From JAAZMI01 sp050948785 (GTDB lineage Bacteria; Bacillota; Dethiobacteria; DTU022; UBA8154), in NCBI GenBank assembly GCA_050948785.1, contig JBMNEM010000003.1:1-64000 (forward strand): a stretch of DNA of 64,000 nt, written 5' to 3'. The translations under genes were made by a program, and so were the position numbers. Under the pieces are notes generated by a model, which searched no databases, had not been told where the DNA came from, and saw nothing but the letters and a program-made list of their open reading frames with translations. Positions 45,763 through 54,429 of this stretch are shown piece by piece; position 1 is the first letter of the stretch; each line of letters begins with the position of its first letter.

Positions 45763-47725
45763 TTTTTAAAATCCCTCTCTGTTCAAAGTCTTCACTAACG
45801 TAAGCCAAATCCAATTCATGTAAAGTTTCTTTGGTAGGAATACCCTCTTCATTCCATCCCCTGAATTTGTAATACGTATCCAGGAGCTCCTCTTCAAGTT
45901 CGGGGAATCTTCTCCGCCAGTGATTTTCCGGCGGCTTCTCATCGGCTCTCCGCATTCCCCTTCTTATATTAACGGCTCTAATTAAATTTCGGTTCCTCTT
46001 GGCAGCTAGCGTTAGTTCGGCTTCATCCATATCGATCCCGGCCCCTGCTGAGACAAATTTGGGGTAGTTGTGTATATGGTAGGGAGGTTTCAGGGGAAAT
46101 GATGACAAACCGGCGCAGACCCCGAGGGAGTCATCAATATGGTGCATCCTCTCCATCCAGTCCACAATTTCACAGCATGCTTCCGCACCGGGGTAAAAAG
46201 GCATGGAGTATTCCCCGCGCAGTTCCCAGTTCACGAAATATTCCTTAAACTTATCATCCGGAACCTGGATCCAATCCTTGACAAACTCTTCTCTTGCCTC
46301 GCGCGTTGGAAAAGGTGCCTGCGGGAACTGCCCTTCAATTTGGGTAATGTTGATCTTCTCACCGGTAGCATACATAATATAGTAAATGGGGTTCAGCATT
46401 CCTAGCTTGATCGGCACTTGCTCATGTTTCTTTATGTTATTATGAGCATATTCTTCTGCACCCTTACCAATCTGTTTGGCCGCCCAATAAGTACCATTGG
46501 CCAAAACATCTCCTATCCCTTCCCGCCGCGCAATGCGGTCAAGCAGCCAGAAAAATCTCCCCTCGTTATCGGACGGGCACCCTGCAAAGTCCTCGTCAGT
46601 CAGGATGCCGGCTTCTTTAAGCTCCACGGCGAAGGCCATCACTTGTGGTGCCGAGAATCCATCGACGCCGTACTCCTGAGCGCGCCCGGCGATTTGGTAG
46701 CCAAAATCCAGGCTGTCAGTCATGGCCGCCATTGTATAAGTGAGTTTGGAAAAGCATTTCATCATATACTTGGAAACGCCTAGTGCTGGGTAGTTAATTA
46801 TGGCACCGCATTCCATCGGGCAGTTATAGCAGCTGATTAAGCGCGCCACCGCTTTTTCTTGCGTATCGAGCCACTCGTCTTCGATTTCCTCGGTCCAAAA
46901 ACCTTTCATCCTGTGGCGAGCATTTCCCCAGGCAAAACTTTCGGTGTGCCACTTCTCATCATGGATTGCCATCTCTTGCGGTGATCCCAGCCCTTGTAAA
47001 ATGGTCGGTACCCCCGGGATGGGGTTTTCTTCCCGGAATTTAATATATTGCAGCACTTCGTTGCAAAGCTCATAGAATTCAGCCGGCCGGGCAATATTGA
47101 TGTCTTTTGTTCCACGAACAGCGATCGCCTTTAACCCTTTGCTTCCCATAACGGCGCCTAAACCTTGCCGGCTGGCACTGGACCTGCCATGTTCGATGGA
47201 AGCAAAATAGACTCTGTTTTCACCGGCCAGGCCGATAGCAGCCACCTGGGCGTTTGGTTCATTTAACTCATCCTGAATAAGAGCTGCAGTTTCCAGAGCG
47301 CCTTTTCCCTGGAGATGGGTGGCATCACGTATCTCCACTTTATCATTGTTTATCCACAAATAAACCAGCTTGGGGGACTTGCCACGAATAATCACTTTAT
47401 CATAACCGGCATACTTTAATTCCGGAGCAAAAAATCCTCCCATCATGGAATATGCCATGAACAAGGTCTGGGGAGAAATGGTGGAAACAATAGTACGATT
47501 GGCACCGAAAGCAGGGGTGCCCCCCAAAAGGCCGGAGCTGAAGATCAATAGATTGTCAGGTGAAAAGGGTTCGACTTCAGGGGGAACCCTATCCCACAAT
47601 ATTTTAGCATTAGTCCCCAGCCCCCCCAGATGAAGCTCGGTTAATCTGGGGTCAGTTTCTACCCTCTCAATGTTTCCACGTGATAAATCAACCTCTAAAT
47701 TATATCCTGTCTCTGCATACCTCAT
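45749..47725 (-). CDS. bamB: BamB-like tungsten benzoyl-CoA reductase catalytic subunit
   Basis: 658 residues of the aldehyde:ferredoxin oxidoreductase family, but closer to BamB than to aldehyde oxidoreductases. The length fits BamB, and residues known from the BamB structure appear at the same numbers: E251, H255 and H260 in QEMAIHDEKWH, with the W-ligand Cys at 324 in MMKCF. The 4Fe-4S ligands CYNCPMEC are at 299-306. The C-terminal KHEQVP..LGMLNPIYYIMYATGEK and PPENHWRRRFPELE strings are also BamB-like. BamB reduces benzoyl-CoA to a cyclic dienoyl-CoA without ATP. A related aromatic or aldehyde substrate cannot be excluded. Confidence 0.85.
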   Translation of the reverse strand: MRYAETGYNLEVDLSRGNIERVETDPRLTELHLGGLGTNAKILWDRVPPEVEPFSPDNLLIFSSGLLGGTPAFGANRTIVSTISPQTLFMAYSMMGGFFAPELKYAGYDKVIIRGKSPKLVYLWINNDKVEIRDATHLQGKGALETAALIQDELNEPNAQVAAIGLAGENRVYFASIEHGRSSASRQGLGAVMGSKGLKAIAVRGTKDINIARPAEFYELCNEVLQYIKFREENPIPGVPTILQGLGSPQEMAIHDEKWHTESFAWGNARHRMKGFWTEEIEDEWLDTQEKAVARLISCYNCPMECGAIINYPALGVSKYMMKCFSKLTYTMAAMTDSLDFGYQIAGRAQEYGVDGFSAPQVMAFAVELKEAGILTDEDFAGCPSDNEGRFFWLLDRIARREGIGDVLANGTYWAAKQIGKGAEEYAHNNIKKHEQVPIKLGMLNPIYYIMYATGEKINITQIEGQFPQAPFPTREAREEFVKDWIQVPDDKFKEYFVNWELRGEYSMPFYPGAEACCEIVDWMERMHHIDDSLGVCAGLSSFPLKPPYHIHNYPKFVSAGAGIDMDEAELTLAAKRNRNLIRAVNIRRGMRRADEKPPENHWRRRFPELEEELLDTYYKFRGWNEEGIPTKETLHELDLAYVSEDFEQRGILKNEQS

Positions 47726-47736
47726 TTTTCAACACC

Positions 47737-47852
47737 CCTAGGTCTATTATTACTATGGATAATCATTTTTTTCAATACCTCTTAGGTATGTTCTTACCAT
47801 GGGTAGTCCTTCCAAAAACAAAAATAACAATTGTTTTTATTATCCATAATCT
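47737..47852 (-). promoter_or_regulatory. Three related repeat copies upstream of bamB
   Basis: Two direct copies of a 27-bp motif, core AGGTnTrTTnTTACyATGGrTArTC, at 47738-47764 and 47782-47808 (44 bp apart, about four helix turns), plus a partial inverted copy ATTATCCAT at 47839-47847. They flank the bamB leader and could be operator sites. The rest of 47726-48150 is AT-rich with no gene. Confidence 0.45.
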
Positions 47853-48147
47853 GTTGTTCCTCCAATACTTACGAAAGAACAACTACAACTTTTACCACCG
47901 TAAGTTGTGTATTCTGTTTTTTATATCCCGGCCGGCAGCTGCCTTATACCACCACCTTACCACTAAACAGAGATGCTGTTATAATTTTAATAAAATAAAG
48001 AAAAGAAAAAAATCGCTTAAAAGCATGGAAGCAAGGCGAAAAAAGAGTGAATTAAGAGTTAACGCTTTAGGATTAACACAATACATTCTTTTTCTACCCC
48101 CCCCTTTCCTGGAAGTTAGCGGCATATAAAGGAAGACAAGGGAGTGA

Positions 48148-48173
48148 GGACAAGGGGACGTTTCTCCTGTCCC
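48148..48173. repeat. REP-like short palindrome
   Basis: GGGAC and GTCCC arms around TTTCTCC inside AAGGGGACG..CCTGTCCC; same flavour as the palindrome at 16105-16177. Confidence 0.4.
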
Positions 48174-48194
48174 GTTATCGGGGAGAATTGATTA

Positions 48195-48230
48195 TTTACT
48201 TTAGTATGTTAATCTGGTAAAATACTAAAG
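48195..48230 (+). promoter_or_regulatory. Promoter with overlapping operator palindrome
   Basis: TTTACT (48195-48200), 17 bases, then TAAAAT (48218-48223). A perfect 9-bp inverted repeat CTTTAGTAT (48199-48207) / ATACTAAAG (48222-48230) overlaps both elements, as expected of a repressor site controlling the amino-acid transporter operon. Confidence 0.6.
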
Positions 48231-48269
48231 GTTAGATAAAAATATAAATAAACTAGGGGGTTACTGAGC

Positions 48270-49103
48270 ATGGGGAAAAGAATATTATTAGTGCTGATCA
48301 CACTGATGTTAGTGTTCAGCATATCTGCCTGTTCACCAAGTGCTGATCCAGGTGCCGGGCCAGGTGCTGATCCGGGTGCTGATCCAGGTGATGTGGAGAC
48401 AGTGGCTGCCGGTAAATTTACGGTTGGGTTTGACCAGGACTTTCCTCCGATGGGGTTCGTCGGTGATGACGGGGAGTTTACCGGATTTGATCTGGAATTG
48501 GCAGCCGAAGTGGCCGACCGTTTGGGGTTGGAGCTTGTATTACAGCCTATTGCCTGGGATGCAAAGGATATGGAGCTATCAACCAAAAATATTGATTGTA
48601 TTTGGAATGGTTTTACCATTAACGGACGTGAGGATCAATATACCTGGACTGATCCGTACATGTCCAACAACCAGGTTTTTGTGGTAAGAGCCGATTCAGG
48701 GATCACAAATCTGGATGATCTGGCCGGTAAAACAGTGATGGCGCAGGTGGACTCCAGCGCGGATAAGGCGCTGGAGGGCAGGCCCGATTTAAAGGATACT
48801 TTTGGCGATTACTTAACGGCCGCTGATTACAACACAGCGCTAATGGAACTAGAGTCAGGTGCTGTAGATGTCGTGGCCATGGATGATACATTTGCCAATT
48901 ATTATATAGCAATCAAAGGGGACAACCTTGTAGTGTTGGATGAAACATTGTCTCCGGAAGATTACGGCGTTGGCTTCCTGTTGGGTAATGAAGTTTTAAG
49001 GGATACTGTACAGGCTACTTTGGAAGCAATGGCTGACGATGGAACGATGGCTGCAATCTCTGAAAAATGGTTTGGCAAAGATATCACCACAATCGGTAAA
49101 TAA
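48270..49103 (+). CDS. Polar amino-acid ABC transporter binding lipoprotein
   Basis: 277 residues of the SBP_bac_3 family. Lipobox ISAC near residue 21, then an unusual linker repeating ADPGAGPGADPGADPGD, then the domain start FTVGFDQDFPPMGFVGDDGEFTG broken at the usual place, and AMDDTFANYY plus a terminal EKWFGKD. Cystine, glutamine or arginine-type ligands are typical. First gene of a three-gene ABC operon. Confidence 0.88.
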   Translation: MGKRILLVLITLMLVFSISACSPSADPGAGPGADPGADPGDVETVAAGKFTVGFDQDFPPMGFVGDDGEFTGFDLELAAEVADRLGLELVLQPIAWDAKDMELSTKNIDCIWNGFTINGREDQYTWTDPYMSNNQVFVVRADSGITNLDDLAGKTVMAQVDSSADKALEGRPDLKDTFGDYLTAADYNTALMELESGAVDVVAMDDTFANYYIAIKGDNLVVLDETLSPEDYGVGFLLGNEVLRDTVQATLEAMADDGTMAAISEKWFGKDITTIGK

Positions 49104-49135
49104 TGGGGCTCGCAGCTAAAAATAAAGGCTATTAA

Positions 49136-49174
49136 AAAAGAAGGGCTGTCCCTATTGAGATGGCCCTTTCTTTT
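49136..49174 (+). terminator. Intercistronic attenuator hairpin
   Basis: Imperfect stem AAAGAAGGGC / GCCCTTTCTTTT around GTCCCTATTGAGATG with a T-rich 3' side, between binding protein and permease genes; likely a partial terminator that favours binding-protein expression. Confidence 0.55.
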
Positions 49175-49209
49175 GTCCCGAAATTGCCGGGGGAAGAGGG
49201 GTACTTGTT

Positions 49210-49854
49210 GTGACCTTGCCTGTATTGCTGTTAAAATTGAGCGAAGGCATGTTGAAATCCATAGAAATATTTATTCTAACGCTGGTTTTTTCTCTTCCTT
49301 TGGGATTGTTTGTGGCTTTTGGCCGCATGTCCAAAAATTCAATTATAAGAAATGTAACTAAGGTCTATATTTCTATCCTACGTGGCACACCGCTGATCCT
49401 GCAGCTAATGGTCGTCTATTTCGGGCCCTTTTATATTTTTAAGTTGCCCACGCCCAATCGCTTTCTAGCGGTAATTGTTGGTTTTGTTTTGAATTATGCT
49501 GCTTATTTTGCAGAAATTTATCGTGCCGGGATCGAGTCCATGCCGGTAGGGCAATACGAGGCCGCCCAGGTGTTGGGCTATAACAAGACCCAAACCTTTA
49601 TTAAAATAATCCTGCCGCAGGTTATCAAACGTATTCTGCCGCCGGTCACCAACGAAGTCATTACCCTGATCAAGGATACTTCGCTGGCTTTTGTTATTTC
49701 CGTGGGGGAGATGTTTACAGCTGCAAAGGCCATCGCTTCTGCCCAGGGCTCCATGCTGCCTTTTATATCTGCCGGAATTTTTTATTATGTATTTAATTTT
49801 ATTGTAGCTATGACCATGGAGTGGCTGGAAAGGAAGTTCAGCTATTTTAAATAA
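49210..49854 (+). CDS. Polar amino-acid ABC permease
   Basis: 214 residues, HisM/GlnP class. Seen: ILRGTPLILQLMVVYFG, the EAA loop EIYRAGIESMPVGQYEAAQVLGYNKTQ broken at its conserved G, and the RRILPPVTNEVITLIKDTSL-type segment after it. GTG start with a purine-rich GGGGGAAGAGGGG ahead. Works as a homodimer with the ATPase that follows. Confidence 0.9.
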   Translation: MTLPVLLLKLSEGMLKSIEIFILTLVFSLPLGLFVAFGRMSKNSIIRNVTKVYISILRGTPLILQLMVVYFGPFYIFKLPTPNRFLAVIVGFVLNYAAYFAEIYRAGIESMPVGQYEAAQVLGYNKTQTFIKIILPQVIKRILPPVTNEVITLIKDTSLAFVISVGEMFTAAKAIASAQGSMLPFISAGIFYYVFNFIVAMTMEWLERKFSYFK

Positions 49855-49881
49855 AAATTATTAATTTTAGGGGTAGGAAAA

Positions 49882-50652
49882 TTGCCAAATACGAAATACC
49901 TGGAAATAAAAAATCTAAAAAAGAGTTTTGGTGATTTAGAGGTTATCCGGGATATTTCCCTGGATGTGGAGGAAGGACAGGTGGTGGCAATTATCGGGCC
50001 TTCAGGTTCCGGCAAGTCCACACTGCTGCGCTGTGCAACTCTGTTGGAAACAATGGACGCCGGTGAGCTAATCTATTTAGGTGAGCGTGCGGTGATGACC
50101 GGTGCAGATGGAAAAGCAATTTTGGCTCCACCTAAACAATTAAAAAAAATCCAGGGTTATTATGGCCTTGTCTTCCAAAACTTTAACCTTTTTCCGCACT
50201 ACTCTGTGATCAAAAATGTCATTGATGCACCAATTACTGTGCAAAAAAAGAGTAAAGCGGAGGCGATGGCCCTTGGCCGGGAATTATTGAAAAAAATGTC
50301 CTTGTCTGACAAAGAAGATGCCTATCCCTACCAATTATCGGGGGGGCAGCAGCAGCGTGTTTCCATTGCCAGGGCTTTGGCCCTGAACCCAAAGGTGCTA
50401 TTTTTTGATGAGCCCACTTCAGCCCTTGACCCGGAGTTGATCGGGGAGATCCTGAAGGTGATCAAAGATCTGGCTGCAGAGCAGATGACGATGGTCATCG
50501 TCACCCATGAGATGAACTTTGCCCGGGATGTTGCTGATCATATTGTCTTTATAGACGGCGGTATTATTGTTGAAGAAGGGCCACCGGAAGAAGTAATCGG
50601 CAATCCTAAAAATGAACGCACCAAGGCGTTTTTAAATAGATTTGAGAAATAA
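49882..50652 (+). CDS. Polar amino-acid ABC ATPase (GlnQ-like)
   Basis: 256 residues. Walker A GPSGSGKST, Q-loop VFQNFNLFPHY, signature LSGGQQQRV, Walker B VLFFDEPTSALDPEL and H-loop VIVTHEM are all intact. A small insertion after AVMTGADGKAILAPPKQ is seen in some GlnQ proteins. TTG start, GGGGTAGGAA ahead. Completes the operon. Confidence 0.92.
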   Translation: MPNTKYLEIKNLKKSFGDLEVIRDISLDVEEGQVVAIIGPSGSGKSTLLRCATLLETMDAGELIYLGERAVMTGADGKAILAPPKQLKKIQGYYGLVFQNFNLFPHYSVIKNVIDAPITVQKKSKAEAMALGRELLKKMSLSDKEDAYPYQLSGGQQQRVSIARALALNPKVLFFDEPTSALDPELIGEILKVIKDLAAEQMTMVIVTHEMNFARDVADHIVFIDGGIIVEEGPPEEVIGNPKNERTKAFLNRFEK

Positions 50653-50739
50653 CGGACAAACCTTAATTGACAGTAAAAGGACAATAGTATTATAATTAGG
50701 CTGTAAAGGACTATAAAAGATATCAGGGAGAATCTGCCT

Positions 50740-50931
50740 ATGCCTAAAGAATTTAATTATCTGACCATTGAGGAGGTAGCGGAGATGTTAAAGGTGGCCC
50801 GGTCCACCGTTTATAAGTTTAAAGAGATGGGGTTGCCGTTCATTAAACTAGGCAAGGTTATTCGTTTTGAGCTCAAAGATGTTGTCAACTGGGTAGATCA
50901 GCAGAAGATTTGTTTGCAGAAGGAAAAATAA
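50740..50931 (+). CDS. Small helix-turn-helix (excisionase/MerR-type) protein
   Basis: 63 residues: YLTIEEVAEMLKVARSTVYKF is the HTH_17/excisionase-type winged helix, followed by the wing IKLGKVIRFELKDVVNWV. Could be a small transcription factor or a leftover of a mobile element. GGGAG ribosome site. Its target is unknown; neighbours are transport genes. Confidence 0.75.
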   Translation: MPKEFNYLTIEEVAEMLKVARSTVYKFKEMGLPFIKLGKVIRFELKDVVNWVDQQKICLQKEK

Positions 50932-51089
50932 GCCAGGACGGTGACTGGGGCTATTTTTTTTAGGACAAGCCGCATACTGGCAGGATAAATAGATACGGCA
51001 CTTATTATTACATAATAAGGTAAATAAGGCAGTAAAGTAAAAAAGCTTTATTGCTTTACTTTTTTACTCTGTCACATTGGGAGAAGACT

Positions 51090-51725
51090 ATGAATGCACC
51101 CATTTATCTGGTAGTTTGCTATGTTCTCGTCCTGATTTTTATTAGTCTGTTTTTTGTAAAAAAAGCTGTAAACTCCTTTGAAGAATATTCTTTGGCCGGT
51201 CGTTCGCTGAGTTTTGTCTATATCTTTTTATCCTACCTTGGTACATGGCTCAGCGGTGGAGTAATCCTCGGACTGGCCGCATCCGCCTTCAAATGGGGTT
51301 TCTATCAGTATTGGATTATTGGCGCAGCCTATTGTTTTGGATTCTGGGCCAGCCGTTTAGCCATTCTTTTTACAGGTTTGCTGGCTTTTTCTTCCTGCAT
51401 TTTAATCTATGACATTTTTAGCCTTTATATTTCCGGTGCCTTTCTCAGTGGTTCCATCATTGTTCTTCCCTACCTTTATACCTGGTTTTCACGACGGATG
51501 AATTCTGCCGGAGTAATTGCCGGGATTATCGCCGGAGGAACCGGGTTTATGATCGCCAGTATATTTTTGAAGTTATCCAATACGACAGCTATGCTGATAG
51601 GGTTAGCCCTAAATTTTCTGGTTTCCTGGTCAGTCGCGCTTCTATGCAAAAAACCTGCAGTAGAGGTGGTGATGAATACCTATTATTGGGCTCCCCGATT
51701 TAAAGGGGTCAAAAATATACCTTAA
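51090..51725 (+). pseudogene. Sodium:solute symporter with internal deletion
   Basis: About 211 residues against a usual 450-500. The N-terminus (SFEEYSLAGRSLSFVYIFLSYLGTWLSGGVILG) and the C-terminus (YTWFSRRMNSAGVIAGIIAGGTGFMI) both match SSS symporters, but everything between helix 3 and roughly helix 9 is missing, with the joint around residues 90-105. The reading frame stays open, so the deletion is in frame, but ion-coupling helices are lost. A frame-preserving assembly collapse is the alternative. Confidence 0.65.
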
Positions 51726-51821
51726 TAAATGCGATGGGGAGGCCAAGGATGTCTATGGGAGGTCGAAGTACAGATTTGCTTGTCATCCGGTGCCTCCAGG
51801 TCAAAGGAAGAAGGTGGGGAA

Positions 51822-53087
51822 GTGTGGGTTAAAAAAACTTGGCTGGTGTTTTTTCTTGTTTTGCTGCTTGTTGTGGGAGTTTATATCAAAAATCAGCCTT
51901 GGTGGCAGGCTTATGATCCTTTCCTCGAACCAGTCAGGATTGGCTTTGTAGGTCCCTGGACAGGACCCTACGCCGGGTCGTCCCTGACGATGCGGGAGGG
52001 AGGGGAGCTGGCTGTAGAAAACATGAATCGTAACGGTGGCATTAACGGACGTCAAGTACTGCTTATAGAAAAAGATGACGAGGGTGATCCGGAGAAGTGC
52101 CGTAAAGCAGTCAGTGAACTTATTTTAGAAGACAAGGTTGCAGCTATAGTTGGGCCCTATAACAGCCAAAATTGTTTGGCGATTATGGATCTGGTGGAAG
52201 AAAATAAAGTGGCATTGATTACTCCTATTGCCATGACTGATGAAATAAGTATTCAAGATGATTACATTTTTCGCAACACTTTAGGAATTAAGGAAGATTA
52301 TGAGAAGTTTAATGCCTATGTTAGTTTGCGCAATGAAGAGTACATGCTGTTGGATAGTATCAATTATCAGGATCTGGGTATTTTATGGCAGCATGATCTA
52401 TGGGGACAGGAAATGACCCAGTGCGTACTGGAGATGATGCAGAATTTGGGTAAGGAAAAGGCGTTATTGTTTTGTGAACCTTATCAGCTTGGCCAGACTG
52501 ATTTTTCACAGTTGTTGGGCGAGACGCTCTGCAGCAAACATCCAGATGTCATCCACCTGGTTGGCCAGATCGATGAATCCATCCGTATTGTAAGACAGGC
52601 CAGGGAAATGGGTTATCAGGGACTTTTTGTAGGGGCAGCCGGTTTTAAAATGCCTGAATTCGATAAAGCTTTGGGGGAAATTGCTGACGGCTGTTTATTT
52701 ACTAGCCAGTGGCACCCTTCCTTTTCGACACCGATGTCCGATGTTTTCGTTAAATTGTACAGTGAGAAATATCCTCAAAAGACGCCGGATATGTTTGCTG
52801 CGTTTACCTACGAAGCCATGTACATTTTGAAAAATGCCATGCAAAATGCCGGCAACAGTTACACAGATATCAGCAAATGGCGTGCATCGATCCGCGACCG
52901 GCTGGCGGAAACCAAAAATTTTTATGGCATGTCGGGGAGGATTAGTTTTGATCGCTTTGGGCAGTGTGACCGGCCGAATTTTATGTTGCAGAAAAGATGG
53001 GATGGACACAAAATTACAGCTGTAATTGTTTTTCCTCGACAATATGCCCAGGATCAAATTCGCTGGGATTTTCAATTTTCCGGCTAA
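51822..53087 (+). CDS. LivK-type periplasmic-binding protein, type 1
   Basis: About 421 residues with an N-terminal membrane anchor (WLVFFLVLLLVVGVYI) and no lipobox. The domain starts VRIGFVGPWTGPYAGS and includes ENMNRNGGINGRQVLLIEKDD and VAAIVGPYNSQN. Such proteins bind branched-chain amino acids, amides or aromatic acids. No permease or ATPase genes follow, so it is an orphan; a sensory role or use of a distant transporter is possible. GTG at 51822 with AGAAGG ahead. Confidence 0.8.
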   Translation: MWVKKTWLVFFLVLLLVVGVYIKNQPWWQAYDPFLEPVRIGFVGPWTGPYAGSSLTMREGGELAVENMNRNGGINGRQVLLIEKDDEGDPEKCRKAVSELILEDKVAAIVGPYNSQNCLAIMDLVEENKVALITPIAMTDEISIQDDYIFRNTLGIKEDYEKFNAYVSLRNEEYMLLDSINYQDLGILWQHDLWGQEMTQCVLEMMQNLGKEKALLFCEPYQLGQTDFSQLLGETLCSKHPDVIHLVGQIDESIRIVRQAREMGYQGLFVGAAGFKMPEFDKALGEIADGCLFTSQWHPSFSTPMSDVFVKLYSEKYPQKTPDMFAAFTYEAMYILKNAMQNAGNSYTDISKWRASIRDRLAETKNFYGMSGRISFDRFGQCDRPNFMLQKRWDGHKITAVIVFPRQYAQDQIRWDFQFSG

Positions 53088-53247
53088 ATATTATCTTAAC
53101 TATTATTTGAAAGCAGAGGTGATGCTCAGGGCACAGTCTGAAAGCTTGGCTGGTATGAAACGATTTAAAAGTTAGGTACAAGGTAGTGATATTAGTCAGG
53201 GAAGTTTGTTTGCCAGCAGAAAATAGTTTTAATGAAAATGTTTAGAA

Positions 53248-53277
53248 GAGAGGATTTTAAAACCCCTCTCTTTTTTT
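53248..53277 (+). terminator. Intrinsic terminator
   Basis: GAGAGG / CCTCTC stem then seven T. The remaining 53088-53529 gap is AT-rich with no gene that I can support. Confidence 0.8.
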
Positions 53278-53529
53278 ATTTATTAGAAGAAAAAAAGTAA
53301 ATACCGTTTTTAGCTTGAAGGAAAATCTTATAAAATATATAATAAGATAATAACAGACAATTAAAGTCATAAAAAGATGTAAACATACAGATATATAGGA
53401 AAAAAATAATCAAATTATGATAGATTAAAGGGATAAAGATGAACAGATGCGCTAAAAAAACCGGCCTACCAGCTGGAGTGATCTGGATAAACTGCAATCT
53501 ATACTTAATTATGGAAAGGGTGGCGTAAG

Positions 53530-54327
53530 TTGCAAAAAACTTTGAGAGTGGCCATTGCACAGTTTCAAATAGAAGATTATGCCGAAGATACATTGGCCAA
53601 GATTGAACGTGCAATGGAGCAGGCCGGCAAAAGAGGAGCTGCTGTTGTGGTCACTCCGGAGAGTATTCTTAATCCCGGTTTGCGGGACAAGGTCCGGAAT
53701 GAGAAGCTCGTCTTTGATGAACAGTATATGCTCTCAATTCTTTCCCGAAAGGCGGCAGAATGCAAAGTGGGTATTCTTTTGGGGTACGTTACCCAAAAGG
53801 ATAAAGATGTAATAAATTGTGCAGCGCTGATTGATGCCCAGGGTCATGTGGTAGATATTTATCAAAAAACTCACCTTTTTGAGGAAGAACGTTTGACCCG
53901 GACCCCGGGGGATAAATTCTGTATTTCTGTACTGAATGATATTCCCATTGGGATTTTAATTTGCTTTGATCTGGAGTTTCCGGAAGTACCCCGGTCCTTG
54001 GCTCTCTCCGGTGCAAAAATATTGTTTATTCCAGCAGCCAATATGTACCCTTATGGTCATGCGCACCGGGCACTGTCCATTGCCAGGGCCATTGAAAATC
54101 ATACTTTTGTCGTTTACTGCAACCGGACTGGACCGGTGGGTGATGTTGTGGATGTAGGTGAAAGCTGTGTCATCGATCCCTTTGGCCGGATTGTCGCTGA
54201 GCTGGGTTATCCGGAGGGTTTGCTGTTTGCTGATTTGGACCTCAGCATGCTTGTACAAGCGCGTCGGCACTTTGATTATTTCAAGGAGCGTCGCCCTTCT
54301 CTTTATCAAAAAATTGTTAGTGGTTAA
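53530..54327 (+). CDS. Nitrilase-family carbon-nitrogen hydrolase
   Basis: 265 residues. The catalytic triad is seen: Glu44 in VVTPESILNPG, Lys in DIYQKTHLF and Cys in ILICFDLEFPE. The family splits amides, N-carbamoyl compounds or omega-amides to acid and ammonia. TTG start with AAAGGGTGGCG ahead. It precedes the YfcC carrier gene by 102 bases, hinting at import and deamidation of an amino-acid-like compound. Confidence 0.85.
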   Translation: MQKTLRVAIAQFQIEDYAEDTLAKIERAMEQAGKRGAAVVVTPESILNPGLRDKVRNEKLVFDEQYMLSILSRKAAECKVGILLGYVTQKDKDVINCAALIDAQGHVVDIYQKTHLFEEERLTRTPGDKFCISVLNDIPIGILICFDLEFPEVPRSLALSGAKILFIPAANMYPYGHAHRALSIARAIENHTFVVYCNRTGPVGDVVDVGESCVIDPFGRIVAELGYPEGLLFADLDLSMLVQARRHFDYFKERRPSLYQKIVSG

Positions 54328-54429
54328 AAATGGTGTCAAGTTTTTAAAATTAAATATGCCCGCTGCCTTGGTTAATTTGTCTCTTAAACGGTTACTGCTC
54401 ATCATCACAAAACAGATGGAGGAAATTTT

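Noticed and set aside
45749..47725. Plain aldehyde:ferredoxin oxidoreductase
   Set aside because: The length, the E251/H255/H260 set and the bamCDEF neighbours fit BamB better, although the aldehyde enzyme family cannot be fully excluded without a tree.
53276..53614. Minus-strand 112-codon frame
   Set aside because: It reads through the terminator and the nitrilase start in AT-rich DNA, with no ribosome site or motif.
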